NCBI RefSeq assembly: GCF_002874965.1
Contig: NZ_CP025624.1
Location: 2,666,001-2,730,000 of the forward strand
Origin: Pseudomonas sp. NC02
GTDB lineage: Bacteria > Pseudomonadota > Gammaproteobacteria > Pseudomonadales > Pseudomonadaceae
DNA: 64,000 nucleotides
Reading direction: 5' to 3'
In this document: piece after piece, positions 25,818 to 34,436 of the stretch
Position numbering within the stretch: the first letter of the stretch is position 1
Layout of the letters: each line of letters begins with the position of its first letter
Translations under genes and position numbers: made by a program
Notes under the pieces: model-generated
Databases searched by the model: none
The model's input: only the letters and a program-made list of their open reading frames with translations
Told to the model about the DNA's origin: nothing

Positions 25818-26495
25818 ATGAAAGTATTGATGGTTTTGACTTCTCACGACCAGCTTGGCAACACCGGCCGCAAGACCGGGTTCTGGCTCGAAGAATTTGC
25901 TGCTCCCTACTACGCGTTCAAGGACGCCGGGGCCGACGTGACCCTGGCTTCGCCGGCCGGTGGGCAGCCGCCCCTGGACCCGGTCAGCGACCTGCCGGAT
26001 TCGCAAACCGACCAGACCCGCCGCTTCGCCAGCGACCCGGCGGCGCAACAGGCCCTGGCCACCACCGTGAAGCTGGAGTCGGTCAACGCCGGCGACTTCG
26101 ACACCGTGTTCTACCCAGGCGGCCACGGCCCGCTGTGGGACCTGGCAGAGTCGAAAACCTCCATCGCCCTGATCGAAGCCTTCGAGCGTGCGGGCAAGCC
26201 GATTGGCTTTGTGTGCCACGCCCCGGGCGCCTTGCGGCACGTCAAGGCAGTCAACGGCGAGCCGCTGGTCAAGGGCCGACGCGTCACCGGCTTCTCCAAC
26301 TCCGAAGAAGCGGCGGTTGGCCTGACCGACGTGGTGCCTTTCCTGATCGAGGATGATTTCAAGGCGCTGGGCGGCACGTATGAGAAGGGTGCCGATTGGC
26401 AGTCCTTTGTGATTGAAGATGGCCTGCTGGTCACCGGGCAGAATCCTGCCAGTTCCAGTGACGTTGCCAAAGCGCTGTTGAAGCTGACCGCGTAA
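25818..26495 (+). CDS. DJ-1/PfpI-family protein (type 1 glutamine amidotransferase-like)
   Basis: 225 residues from ATG 25818. The nucleophile elbow GFVCHAPGAL supplies Cys, with upstream FYPGGHGPLWDL and the acidic residue in FWLEEFAAPYY, as in Hsp31/YhbO-like glyoxalase-III or chaperone members. It probably detoxifies methylglyoxal or repairs glycated groups. It faces the GlxA-type regulator across 167 bases and is followed by a hairpin and an OYE reductase, suggesting an electrophile-stress group. Confidence 0.8.
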   Translation: MKVLMVLTSHDQLGNTGRKTGFWLEEFAAPYYAFKDAGADVTLASPAGGQPPLDPVSDLPDSQTDQTRRFASDPAAQQALATTVKLESVNAGDFDTVFYPGGHGPLWDLAESKTSIALIEAFERAGKPIGFVCHAPGALRHVKAVNGEPLVKGRRVTGFSNSEEAAVGLTDVVPFLIEDDFKALGGTYEKGADWQSFVIEDGLLVTGQNPASSSDVAKALLKLTA

Positions 26496-26528
26496 CCCGC
26501 TGAATCCCCCCCAAAAGTACGTTGTTGG

Positions 26529-26550
26529 CGGCTCCCCTGAGCGGGAGCCG
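26529..26550 (+). terminator. Hairpin after the DJ-1 gene
   Basis: A perfect 8-base stem CGGCTCCC / CGGGAGCCG-type pairing around CTGAGC follows the DJ-1 stop by 34 bases. No T-run follows, so it is a possible terminator or attenuator before the reductase gene. Confidence 0.45.
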
Positions 26551-26593
26551 GCAGCTTCTGCTTGTCTGAAATTTGAATCCGGAACTTTCCCCC

Positions 26594-27718
26594 ATGAGCA
26601 ACAGCGCTTTAGGTACCCCGATCACACTGGGGCACCACACCCTGAAAAACCGCATCGTCCTGCCGCCGCTTACCCGCCAGCGAAGTGCCCAGCCCGGTGA
26701 TATCGCCACGGACTTGATGGCGCTTTATTACCGCCAGCGCGCCACCGCCGGCTTCATGGTCAGCGAGGGCACGCAGATCGAGCCTCGCGGCCAGGGCTAT
26801 GCCTGGACCCCGGGCATCTACACACCGGAGCAGATTGACGGCTGGCGTACCGTGACCGATGCCGTGCATGCCGAAGGCGGCGTGATCTTCGCCCAGCTTT
26901 GGCATGTGGGTCGCGTGTCCCATCACGAACTGCAGCCCGACGGCGCAGCACCCGTCGCGCCGTCGGCGATCCAGCCGCAGCAAGCCAAGGCATTCGTTGC
27001 AACCGGGCCCGGCACCGGTAAGTTGGTGCAGCCACCCGAGCCGCGCGCCCTGGCTACCGCCGAGGTCAAGGAGTTGGTGGGGCTTTACGCCCAGGCTGCA
27101 AAAAATGCATTGGCCGCAGGCTTCGATGGCGTGGAAATTCATTCGGCCAACGGCTACCTGGTCAACCAGTTCATCTCGGCGCATTCCAACCAGCGCGACG
27201 ATGAATACGGTGGCTCACTGCACAATCGCCTGCGGTTCCTGCGGGAAATCGTCGAGGCGGTGGCCGAAGTAGTCGGCCCGCAGCGCCTGGGTGTGCGCTT
27301 TGCGCCGTTGTTCAGCGGCACTGACCAGGACCGGGTCTACATCGGCCTCGTCGAGGAAGACCCGCATCACACCTACATCGAGGCGATCAAGGTGCTTGAG
27401 GCGGCCGGCATCGCCTACGTGTCGATTGCCGAGGCCGACTGGGACAATGCCCCCGAGTTGCCCGAGTCGTTCCGCCAGGCGGTGCGTGACACCTTCAGCG
27501 GTCGGATCATCTACGCCGGCCGCTACACCGCAGAGCGCGGCGTGCGGCTGGTAGAGGCGGGGCTGGCAGACCTGATCGCGTTTGGCCGGCCGTACATTGC
27601 CAATCCCGACTTGCCCCAACGCCTGCTCAACGGTTGGCCGCTGAACCCGTTGAACGCGGACGGCCTGTATGGCGGCACCGAGGTGGGCTTCACCGATTAC
27701 CCGGTGTATGCCGGGTAG
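26594..27718 (+). CDS. Old yellow enzyme family alkene reductase
   Basis: 374 residues from ATG 26594; a TTG seven codons earlier is less likely. FMN-dependent OYE marks: LKNRIVLPPLTRQRS at the start, the substrate His/Asn pair in IHSANGYLVNQF near residue 187, and ADLIAFGRPYIANPDLPQRL at the phosphate-binding end. It resembles the NemA/XenB type that reduces activated alkenes, nitrate esters and N-ethylmaleimide with NADPH. The DJ-1 gene upstream supports a role against reactive electrophiles. Confidence 0.85.
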   Translation: MSNSALGTPITLGHHTLKNRIVLPPLTRQRSAQPGDIATDLMALYYRQRATAGFMVSEGTQIEPRGQGYAWTPGIYTPEQIDGWRTVTDAVHAEGGVIFAQLWHVGRVSHHELQPDGAAPVAPSAIQPQQAKAFVATGPGTGKLVQPPEPRALATAEVKELVGLYAQAAKNALAAGFDGVEIHSANGYLVNQFISAHSNQRDDEYGGSLHNRLRFLREIVEAVAEVVGPQRLGVRFAPLFSGTDQDRVYIGLVEEDPHHTYIEAIKVLEAAGIAYVSIAEADWDNAPELPESFRQAVRDTFSGRIIYAGRYTAERGVRLVEAGLADLIAFGRPYIANPDLPQRLLNGWPLNPLNADGLYGGTEVGFTDYPVYAG

Positions 27719-27725
27719 GCACGGG

Positions 27726-28331
27726 CTACTCGATCGGGTATTTGCCGAATGCCGGGTGCTGCTCGGCGAGGGCCGCGTGGCGTTGCAAGTGGGGAAACGC
27801 ATCGGCCTTCACGACGTCGGCTATCTTCAGCTGGGTGAAGGACCAGGCGACCGCCACCGTCAGGCTCACCTGGGTCAGCGGCAAGTCGCTGTCGCGCTCG
27901 GCCACCCGCGCCTCCAATAACGCATAGGCCGCCAGCAGTTGTCCGGTCACGCGGTCGATCCACGGCTGATGCAGTTTTTCGGCGGGCCGCAGGTGATGTT
28001 CGTAGACGATCTGCACGGTCTTTTCGCACGCTGCCAGCGCCAGGCCGATCACTTGCAGATCCCTGGCAAGCGCTGGGGCTGACGGGGGCAGCAATCGGCT
28101 GCCGGCCGGCGCCAGGGCTTCCAGGTACTCGAGGATCAAGCCGGAATCCATCAGGACCGTGCCGTCGTCGAGCACCAGCGTCGGTGCCTTGACTACCGGG
28201 TTGATCCCGGAAAACTCATCGAAGGTGCTGAACACCGACAGTGCCTGGTGTTCGAACGCGACGCCGTACAGTTCCAGGGAAATGGCCACGCGGCGCACGT
28301 AGGGCGAGTCCAGCATGCCGACCAGTTTCAT
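27726..28331 (-). CDS. Glutathione S-transferase family protein
   Basis: 201 residues from ATG 28331. Thioredoxin-fold N-terminal part with MLDSPYVRRVAISL (residue Ser9 in the catalytic position), the cis-proline region VVKAPTLVLDDG and LMDSGLILEYLE; an all-helical C-terminal domain follows. Likely conjugates or reduces a small electrophile with glutathione. It converges on the OYE reductase with 7 bases between stops and is 64 bases downstream of the quinone reductase gene. Confidence 0.82.
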   Translation of the reverse strand: MKLVGMLDSPYVRRVAISLELYGVAFEHQALSVFSTFDEFSGINPVVKAPTLVLDDGTVLMDSGLILEYLEALAPAGSRLLPPSAPALARDLQVIGLALAACEKTVQIVYEHHLRPAEKLHQPWIDRVTGQLLAAYALLEARVAERDSDLPLTQVSLTVAVAWSFTQLKIADVVKADAFPHLQRHAALAEQHPAFGKYPIE

Positions 28332-28395
28332 GAAGCCTCCATTAACCGCAGTGTTTTGTTCTGATGACGTTATAAACCGTTTTTCCGCATGTTTA

Positions 28396-29394
28396 TCAAT
28401 CCACCCGCAACACAATCTTGCCGATATGGTCGCCACCTTCCATGCGCGCATGGGCCTTCGCGGCGTCGGTATAGGCATACACCTCATCGATCATCGGCAG
28501 GCAACGCCCGGCCGACAGCACCGGCCACACGTGTTCGCGCAGTTGTGCGGCAATCGCGGCTTTTTCTTCCCGGGTGCGTGAGCGCAACAACGAGCCGGTA
28601 ACGATCGCGCGTTTGCCGAGGATCGCCAGCAGGTCGATGTCCTTGGCGCGTGCGCCGCCGAGGAAGCCCAGCATCACCAGGCGACCTTCCATGGCCAGGG
28701 CGCTGATGTTGTCGTTCAGGTAGGAGCCACCCATGATGTCGAGGACCACATTGACACCCTTGCCCGCGGTCTTGTCAGCGATGACCTCGGCGAAATTCTG
28801 TTCCCGGTAGTTGATCGGCTCGGCTCCCAGCTCGCGGATGGCGGCGCATTTTTCCACGCTGCCGGCGGTGGCGAACGCTTCGATACCGAACTCGCGGCAG
28901 AGCATCAGCGCGGTGGTGCCGATGCCGCTGGTGCCGCCATGGATCAACACGCGCTGGCCTTTATGCGCACCGCCGATGCCGAACAGGTTCGCCCATACGG
29001 TGAAGAAGGTTTCCGGGATCGCTGCCGCCTGAATCCAGTCCAGGCCATCGGGAACCAGCAAGGTCTGGCTGGCGGGCACTGCGCAGTACTGCGCATAACC
29101 GCCGCCATTGGTCAGGGCGCACACCTTGTCGCCCAGCGCGTACTCGCTGACGCCTTCGCCCAGCGCGACCACCACACCGGCCACTTCCAGCCCGGGAATC
29201 GGGCTCATGCCGGGTTTCATCGGATATGTGCCGGCGCGTTGCAGGGCGTCCGGGCGATTGACGCCGGCGGCGTGCACGCGGATCAGCACTTCGCCGGGGC
29301 CGGCGACAGGTACCGGCTCCTGGCGTGGCTGCAGGACTTCGGGGCCGCCGGGGCTGGTGATTTCGATCAGGGTCATTTCGTGGGGCAGATTCAT
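28396..29394 (-). CDS. Zinc-free NAD(P)H quinone oxidoreductase (PIG3-like MDR)
   Basis: 332 residues from ATG 29394; ATG 29376 is an alternative. The N-terminal GroES-like fold has NRPDALQRAGTYP, the PIG3/TED2 subgroup mark, and the Rossmann part has GGTSGIGTTALML. No zinc cysteines are seen. It would reduce quinones by NADPH. It is divergent from a LysR gene across 176 bases and likely under its control. Confidence 0.83.
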   Translation of the reverse strand: MNLPHEMTLIEITSPGGPEVLQPRQEPVPVAGPGEVLIRVHAAGVNRPDALQRAGTYPMKPGMSPIPGLEVAGVVVALGEGVSEYALGDKVCALTNGGGYAQYCAVPASQTLLVPDGLDWIQAAAIPETFFTVWANLFGIGGAHKGQRVLIHGGTSGIGTTALMLCREFGIEAFATAGSVEKCAAIRELGAEPINYREQNFAEVIADKTAGKGVNVVLDIMGGSYLNDNISALAMEGRLVMLGFLGGARAKDIDLLAILGKRAIVTGSLLRSRTREEKAAIAAQLREHVWPVLSAGRCLPMIDEVYAYTDAAKAHARMEGGDHIGKIVLRVD

Positions 29395-29570
29395 TTGAGC
29401 GCACCTGTAGCAATGAACGTGTGGGTTGGGACCGCGCCCGTCACCGAGCGGTTCAGCCTGCTGGCGATCCTGGGTATTTTCTCTGGTGCCCAGCATAGCC
29501 GTGATGAGTGATGCAATAATGCTGCGATTACACGTCACGCTGATGCAAAAACGCATTGAAGGGGAAAGCC

Positions 29571-30446
29571 ATGAATTGGGACGATGCGCGGGTGTTCCTC
29601 GCGGTGTGCCGCGAGTCCACACTACGCGGAGCCGCGCGGGTGCTGGGGGTGGATCAGGCCACCGTGGGGCGACGGGTCAATGCCCTGGAAAAGTCCTTGA
29701 ACGCAACGTTGTTCCTGCGCACCTCCGAGGGCTATGCGCTGACCGCCGTGGGTGAGGCCGCGTTGCAATCGGTGGAGAACATGGAGCGCTCGGCCCTTGA
29801 CCTGGAGCGTCAGGTCCTGGGCCTGGACGACCGCCTGACCGGCACCGTACGGGTGACCACCACCGATTCCCTGGCCATCGACTTCCTGATCCCGGCCATT
29901 GCCCGGCTGCACGATGCGCACCCTGACGTGCGCGTGCAGATGGACGCTTCGACCCAGTTGCTTAACCTGGCCAAACGCGAAGCCGATATCGCGGTGCGCA
30001 ATACCCGCCCGGACAACCCCGACCTGATCGCCCGGCGCATCGCCCGCTGGCCGGTGGGGCTGTTTGCCTCGCAGGCGTATATCGATCGGCACGGCGCACC
30101 CGAACCGGGCAGCCTGTTCGAAGGACACGACCTGGTGGTGTACCAGCCGCACCTGCAAAGCCAGAAGGACCTGACCCTGGTCAGCGAGCCGCTGGGACGC
30201 GGGCGTATTGTTGCGGCCTTGAGTTCAAGCCTGTTGGTTCGCCGCTCCATCGCCGCAGGGATCGGTATCGGTGAGGTTCCGATAGTTTCCGGCGAACGCG
30301 ACGGCCTGGTGCGGCTGTGGCCGGACCGTACGCGGCCGTTGCCCTACGATGTGTGGCTGGTGACCCATGCCGACCTGCGGCACACCGCCCGGGTGCGGGT
30401 GGTGATCGACGAGATCGTCGCGGGGTTTGCCGGCACCGGGGAATAG
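29571..30446 (+). CDS. LysR-family transcriptional regulator
   Basis: 291 residues from ATG 29571 with a strong AAGGGGAAAG site before it. The N-terminal winged helix-turn-helix reads WDDARVFLAVCRESTLRGAA and LGVDQATVGRRVNALE; the substrate domain contains TVRVTTTDSLAIDFL and FLIPAIARLHDAHPDVRVQ. It is divergent from the quinone reductase gene, its most likely target. Confidence 0.85.
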   Translation: MNWDDARVFLAVCRESTLRGAARVLGVDQATVGRRVNALEKSLNATLFLRTSEGYALTAVGEAALQSVENMERSALDLERQVLGLDDRLTGTVRVTTTDSLAIDFLIPAIARLHDAHPDVRVQMDASTQLLNLAKREADIAVRNTRPDNPDLIARRIARWPVGLFASQAYIDRHGAPEPGSLFEGHDLVVYQPHLQSQKDLTLVSEPLGRGRIVAALSSSLLVRRSIAAGIGIGEVPIVSGERDGLVRLWPDRTRPLPYDVWLVTHADLRHTARVRVVIDEIVAGFAGTGE

Positions 30447-30462
30447 TACGACTGCCTGAAAA

Positions 30463-30482
30463 GGCCGGGTGTCAGCCCGGCC
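30463..30482. terminator. Hairpin between convergent lysR and hydrolase genes
   Basis: GGCCGGG / CCCGGCC stem with a 6-base loop, flanked by GAAAA on the left and AGAAATAA on the right; the placement suits a bidirectional terminator. Confidence 0.55.
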
Positions 30483-30515
30483 AGAAATAAGCCGTCGCAG
30501 GAGAACGCAATCGGC

Positions 30516-31334
30516 TCAGCGTTGCAGGAAGGCCAGCAGATCTTCGTTCAAGGCTTGCTGGTGGGTCACCGCAAAACCATGGGGGGCATCCTTGTACACC
30601 TTCAACTGCGCGCCTTTGATCATCTGCGCGGCGACCTTGCCGGTAGTTTCGAACGGCACGATCTGGTCGCCATCACCGTGGATAACCAGGGTCGGCACGT
30701 CGATCCTGGCCATGTCCGGGCGGAAGTCGGTTTCCGAGAACGCGGTGACGCAATCCACCGTCGCCTTGAGCGAGGCGAGCAGGGCGATGTTCAGTGTTTG
30801 AGTCAATACACCGCTGGAGACCTGTTGGCCCTTGTTGATGCCATAGAACGGCGTATTGAAGTCTGCCAGGAACTGCGCGCGATCCTTCAGCAACGCGGCC
30901 TTGAACCCGTCAAACGCTGCCATCTCGACACCTTGCGGGTAATCCGGCTTTTGCCCGAACAGCGGCGTCACCGCCCCCAGCAACACCAGCCCGGCCACGC
31001 GCGCGCTGCCATGGCGGGCGATATAGCGGCTGACATCGCCGCCGCCCATGGAGAAGCCCACCAGGGTCACGTCCTGCAGATCCAGATGGTTGATCAACTG
31101 GGCGATATCGTCGGCAAAGGTGTCGTAGTCGTTACCGGTCCAGGGCTGGTCCGAGCGGCCAAAACCACGGCGGTCGAACGCGATGGTGCGGTAGCCGCGG
31201 CTGCTCAGGTACTCCATCTGGTATTCCCACATATCGGCATCCAGCGGCCAGCCGTGGCTGAACAGCACCGGTTTGCCGGTGCCCCAGTCCTTGTAGTAGA
31301 GCTCGGTACCGTCTTGTGTGCGTAGGGTGCTCAT
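30516..31334 (-). CDS. Alpha/beta hydrolase, non-haem chloroperoxidase/arylesterase type
   Basis: 272 residues, the normal length. Catalytic triad: Ser95 (GFSMGGGD), Asp223 (HGDGDQIVP) and His252 (PHGFAV); the oxyanion region is FSHGWPLDAD. Members are esterases that can also form peracids. Cytoplasmic, no signal peptide. It ends facing the LysR gene and is divergent from the alcohol dehydrogenase gene. Confidence 0.87.
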   Translation of the reverse strand: MSTLRTQDGTELYYKDWGTGKPVLFSHGWPLDADMWEYQMEYLSSRGYRTIAFDRRGFGRSDQPWTGNDYDTFADDIAQLINHLDLQDVTLVGFSMGGGDVSRYIARHGSARVAGLVLLGAVTPLFGQKPDYPQGVEMAAFDGFKAALLKDRAQFLADFNTPFYGINKGQQVSSGVLTQTLNIALLASLKATVDCVTAFSETDFRPDMARIDVPTLVIHGDGDQIVPFETTGKVAAQMIKGAQLKVYKDAPHGFAVTHQQALNEDLLAFLQR

Positions 31335-31476
31335 GGCAAAACTCCTTGGGTGAGAGGGCAGCCAATACTATAGGCGCAGAATCGGACGAGGGACTTGTAT
31401 GCCTGTGCTCGGTTGAACGGTTCAGCGTCTATGCTGGTCAACTGACTTCTACCGTCTGAACAAACAGGTGAACGAA

Positions 31477-32544
31477 ATGGCCAAGACTTACAGCTACGCC
31501 GCTCGTGACTCCAAGGATTCCCTCAAACCCTTCACGTTCGAACGTCGCGCCCCCGGGGCCGATGATGTGCAGATCGACATCCTCTATTGCGGCGTCTGCC
31601 ACTCGGACCTGCACACCGTACGCAACGAATGGAAAAACACCCTGTACCCGTCGGTACCGGGCCATGAAATCGTTGGCCGAGTGACCGCCGTGGGCGCCAA
31701 TGTCAGCAAGTTCAAGGTGGGCGATTTGGCCGGTGTCGGCTGCATGGTCGACAGCTGCCAGCACTGCGAATCCTGCGCCGAGGGCGAGGAGCAGTATTGC
31801 GAAAACGGCTTCACCGGCACCTACAACGGCCCGGCTTTTGGCGGCGAAAACACCTTCGGCGGCTACTCGGACAATATCGTGGTCAAGGAGAAGTTCGTCC
31901 TGCGGATCTCCCACGACGAGAGCAACCTGGCGGCGGTCGCGCCGCTGCTGTGTGCAGGCATCACCACCTACTCACCGCTGCACCACTGGAACGTCGGGCC
32001 GGGCAAGCGCGTCGGCGTTGTCGGCCTCGGTGGCCTGGGCCATATGGCGGTGAAAATCGCTCATGCCATGGGCGCCTACGTGGTGCTGTTCACCACCTCG
32101 CCGAACAAGCGCGAAGACGGCCTGCGCCTGGGGGCCGATGAAGTGGTGGTGTCGAAGAACGCGGACGAAATGGCCAAGGTTGCCAACTCCCTGGACTTCA
32201 TCCTCAACACCGTGGCCGCGTCCCACAATCTTGACGCCTTCCTCAACCTGCTCAAGCGCGACGGCACCATGACCCTGGTGGGCGCCCCGGATAGCCCGCA
32301 CCCGTCACCGACCGTGTTCAACCTGATCTTCAAGCGTCGCAGCCTGGCCGGGTCGTTGATCGGTGGCATCCAGGAAACCCAGGACATGCTGGATTTCTGC
32401 GCCAGGCACGGGATTGTCTCGGACATCGAGATGATCGACATCCAGGGCATCAATGACGCCTACGAGCGCATGCTCAAGGGCGATGTGAAGTATCGGTTCG
32501 TGATCGACATCGAGAGCCTGAAGAAAGAAAAACACGCGGCCTGA
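31477..32544 (+). CDS. Zinc-dependent alcohol dehydrogenase, YahK/cinnamyl-alcohol type
   Basis: 355 residues from ATG 31477 (a GTG 9 bases earlier is possible). Catalytic zinc ligands Cys in YCGVCHSDLH and GHEIVGRV; four structural cysteines in CQHCESCAEGEEQYC; Rossmann motif GLGGLGHMAVK. It reduces a broad range of aldehydes with NADPH. A double REPIN follows it. Confidence 0.85.
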   Translation: MAKTYSYAARDSKDSLKPFTFERRAPGADDVQIDILYCGVCHSDLHTVRNEWKNTLYPSVPGHEIVGRVTAVGANVSKFKVGDLAGVGCMVDSCQHCESCAEGEEQYCENGFTGTYNGPAFGGENTFGGYSDNIVVKEKFVLRISHDESNLAAVAPLLCAGITTYSPLHHWNVGPGKRVGVVGLGGLGHMAVKIAHAMGAYVVLFTTSPNKREDGLRLGADEVVVSKNADEMAKVANSLDFILNTVAASHNLDAFLNLLKRDGTMTLVGAPDSPHPSPTVFNLIFKRRSLAGSLIGGIQETQDMLDFCARHGIVSDIEMIDIQGINDAYERMLKGDVKYRFVIDIESLKKEKHAA

Positions 32545-32579
32545 TTGATCGCCGCCGATCCCTGTAGGAGCGGGCTCGT

Positions 32580-32683
32580 GTGGGAGCGGGCTTGCTCGCG
32601 AAGGCGGTGTGTCAGTCGCTCAATAGGCTGGCTGAACCACCGCTTTCGCGAGCAAGCCCGCTCCCACCCAAGCCCGCTCCCAC
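32580..32683. repeat. REPIN with duplicated arm ends
   Basis: A complete REPIN (32580-32667) is followed by a second partial right arm CCAAGCCCGCTCCCAC ending at 32683 and preceded by a partial left arm TGTAGGAGCGGGCTC at 32563, so both ends carry an extra truncated copy. Confidence 0.85.
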
Positions 32684-32703
32684 ATTTTGATCTTCGCCGG
32701 TTT

Positions 32704-33267
32704 CTAGGCCGACAGGTGCTCATACAAAATCGTCGCACCCACCAGCATCAACACCACGCCGCCAACCATCTCGGCGCGCTTGCCGACCACAGTCCCCAAC
32801 ACCCGGCCAAGCATCATGCCGATGGTTACCATGGTCATCGTCGCCAAGCCGATCGCCGCAGCGGCCACCAGGATATTCACGTCGACAAACGCCAGGCCTA
32901 CGCCCACCGCCAGGGCATCAATGCTGGTGGCAAACGCGGTCACGGCAAGAATCATGAACGAGTGCTGGCTCGGTTTCTCTTCCTCTGGATCATCGGCCTT
33001 CAAGCCGTTGTAGATCATGTGCAGGCCCAGGGCTACCAGCAGGGTAAAGGCGATCCAGTGGTCCCACTGTTCCACCCAGCGAGTGGCGGCCTGGCCGATG
33101 GCCCAGCCGATAATCGGCGTGATCGCTTCGATCACACCAAAGATCAGGCCGGCCCGCAGGGCTTCGGTCAGGCGTGGTTTGTGCAGGCTGGAACCTTTGC
33201 CAATGGCCGCCGCAAAGGCGTCCGTGGACATGGCAAGGGCGAGAAGAATCAGGGAAATGGGGTTCAC
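32704..33267 (-). CDS. mntP: Manganese efflux pump MntP
   Basis: 187 residues with six membrane helices and two repeated halves, each with an acidic helix: [17 protein letters not shown] near the start and [16 protein letters not shown] in the middle, both MntP signatures. It exports Mn2+ across the inner membrane. The start is GTG 33267 preceded by GGAAG. A yybP-ykoY Mn riboswitch lies directly upstream, which fully supports the call. Confidence 0.93.
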   Translation of the reverse strand: MNPISLILLALAMSTDAFAAAIGKGSSLHKPRLTEALRAGLIFGVIEAITPIIGWAIGQAATRWVEQWDHWIAFTLLVALGLHMIYNGLKADDPEEEKPSQHSFMILAVTAFATSIDALAVGVGLAFVDVNILVAAAAIGLATMTMVTIGMMLGRVLGTVVGKRAEMVGGVVLMLVGATILYEHLSA

Positions 33268-33279
33268 GGTAAGGCTTCC

Positions 33280-33432
33280 AGTCGGGCTGTATGAGTCAAC
33301 GACACAACCACACGCCCGACTTCAGGCATGGATGTGTCGCTGGTCTCACCAACCAAAATGGTGTTCGCACCACGGCATGTTGCCGAGAATGTTGATACGA
33401 ACGCTTCGAGAATCCGAAGCAGGCTACTCCCC
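33280..33432 (-). promoter_or_regulatory. yybP-ykoY manganese riboswitch with expression hairpin
   Basis: On the minus strand the leader has the conserved 5' GGGGAGTAGCC (33422-33432), the TCAACAT...CGGCAACATGCC core and the closing TTGGTGAGACCAGCG (about 33338-33352). A second hairpin AGTCGGGC / GCCCGACT (33280-33287 with 33314-33321) abuts the GGAAG ribosome site of mntP, so it may act as the expression platform. Known members bind Mn2+ and turn on mntP. Confidence 0.88.
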
Positions 33433-33485
33433 AACGAGGTGGCGGATCATAGCCGCGCAATCATGAAAATTTCGTTAAGGACGCC

Positions 33486-34436
33486 TCACGGATGTTCCAG
33501 GTGACACCGCACCTGCTGACTCATCCCACCCGTCAACCGCTGCGGCCGCTCACAGCCTTGTGTACGCCTCGGGCAGCGGTCGAGAAAGAAACACCCCCCC
33601 GGCAACACCCGGTTCCCCGGCAGCTCTGTCGGTGCACTGACATACGCGTCGTCCAGCGCCACCCCCAGCTTGGGCACCGCCTCCAGCAACAGCTGGGTGT
33701 ACGGATGCTTCGGCTGCTCCAGCACTTGCTCGGCACACCCCAGTTCCACGATCTGCCCCAGGTACATCACCGCCACCCGGTCGGCCATGTGCCGCACCAC
33801 CGAAACGTTGTGGGAGATCAGGATGTAGGTCAGCCCCAGCCGCCGTTGCAGCTCGGCCAGCAGGTTGAGGATTTGCGCCTGCACCGAGATATCCAGGGCC
33901 GAGGTCGGCTCGTCCAGCACCAGGATGCTCGGGTTGGACGCCAGCGCGCGGGCGATGGCGATCCGTTGGCGCTGGCCACCGGAAAACTGGTGAGGGTAAC
34001 GGTCCAGGTATTCGGCACGAATGCCTACCTGCGCGGCGACCTTGGCGGCGATGGTGCGCATTTCACTCTTGGGCGTGTCGCCAAGGGCGAACAGCGGCTC
34101 GGTAATGATTTTCCAGATGGGCAGGCGCGGGTCGAGGGACGATTGCGGGTCCTGGAATACGATCTGCACATGCCGGTGGCGTTCCCGGGCACTTTCGTAG
34201 ACCCAGTCCACTTCACCGTCACTGGGCTTGACCAGGCCCATCAGCAACTGGGCGAGGGTGCTTTTACCACAGCCGGACTCGCCGACAATCCCCAGGGTTT
34301 CCCCACGGCGCACCTGCAAGTCGATGCCGTTGAGGGCGTGGGCATAACCGCGCGGGCGGCCCAGCCAGTCGGTTTTTACCGGGAACTTGACCCGTACATC
34401 CCGCAAAGCCAGCAGTGAATCTTGAGACACGGTCAT
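33486..34436 (-). CDS. ddpF: Dipeptide ABC transporter ATPase, DdpF/DppF-like
   Basis: 316 residues from ATG 34436, overlapping the ddpD stop as ATGA. Walker A GESGCGKST, signature FSGGQRQRIAIARAL and Walker B ILVLDEPTSALD; the C-terminal oligopeptide-transporter extension with Cys-rich FFLDRCPRRTQGC is present. It drives import with DdpD. The last gene of the cluster. Confidence 0.87.
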   Translation of the reverse strand: MTVSQDSLLALRDVRVKFPVKTDWLGRPRGYAHALNGIDLQVRRGETLGIVGESGCGKSTLAQLLMGLVKPSDGEVDWVYESARERHRHVQIVFQDPQSSLDPRLPIWKIITEPLFALGDTPKSEMRTIAAKVAAQVGIRAEYLDRYPHQFSGGQRQRIAIARALASNPSILVLDEPTSALDISVQAQILNLLAELQRRLGLTYILISHNVSVVRHMADRVAVMYLGQIVELGCAEQVLEQPKHPYTQLLLEAVPKLGVALDDAYVSAPTELPGNRVLPGGCFFLDRCPRRTQGCERPQRLTGGMSQQVRCHLEHP

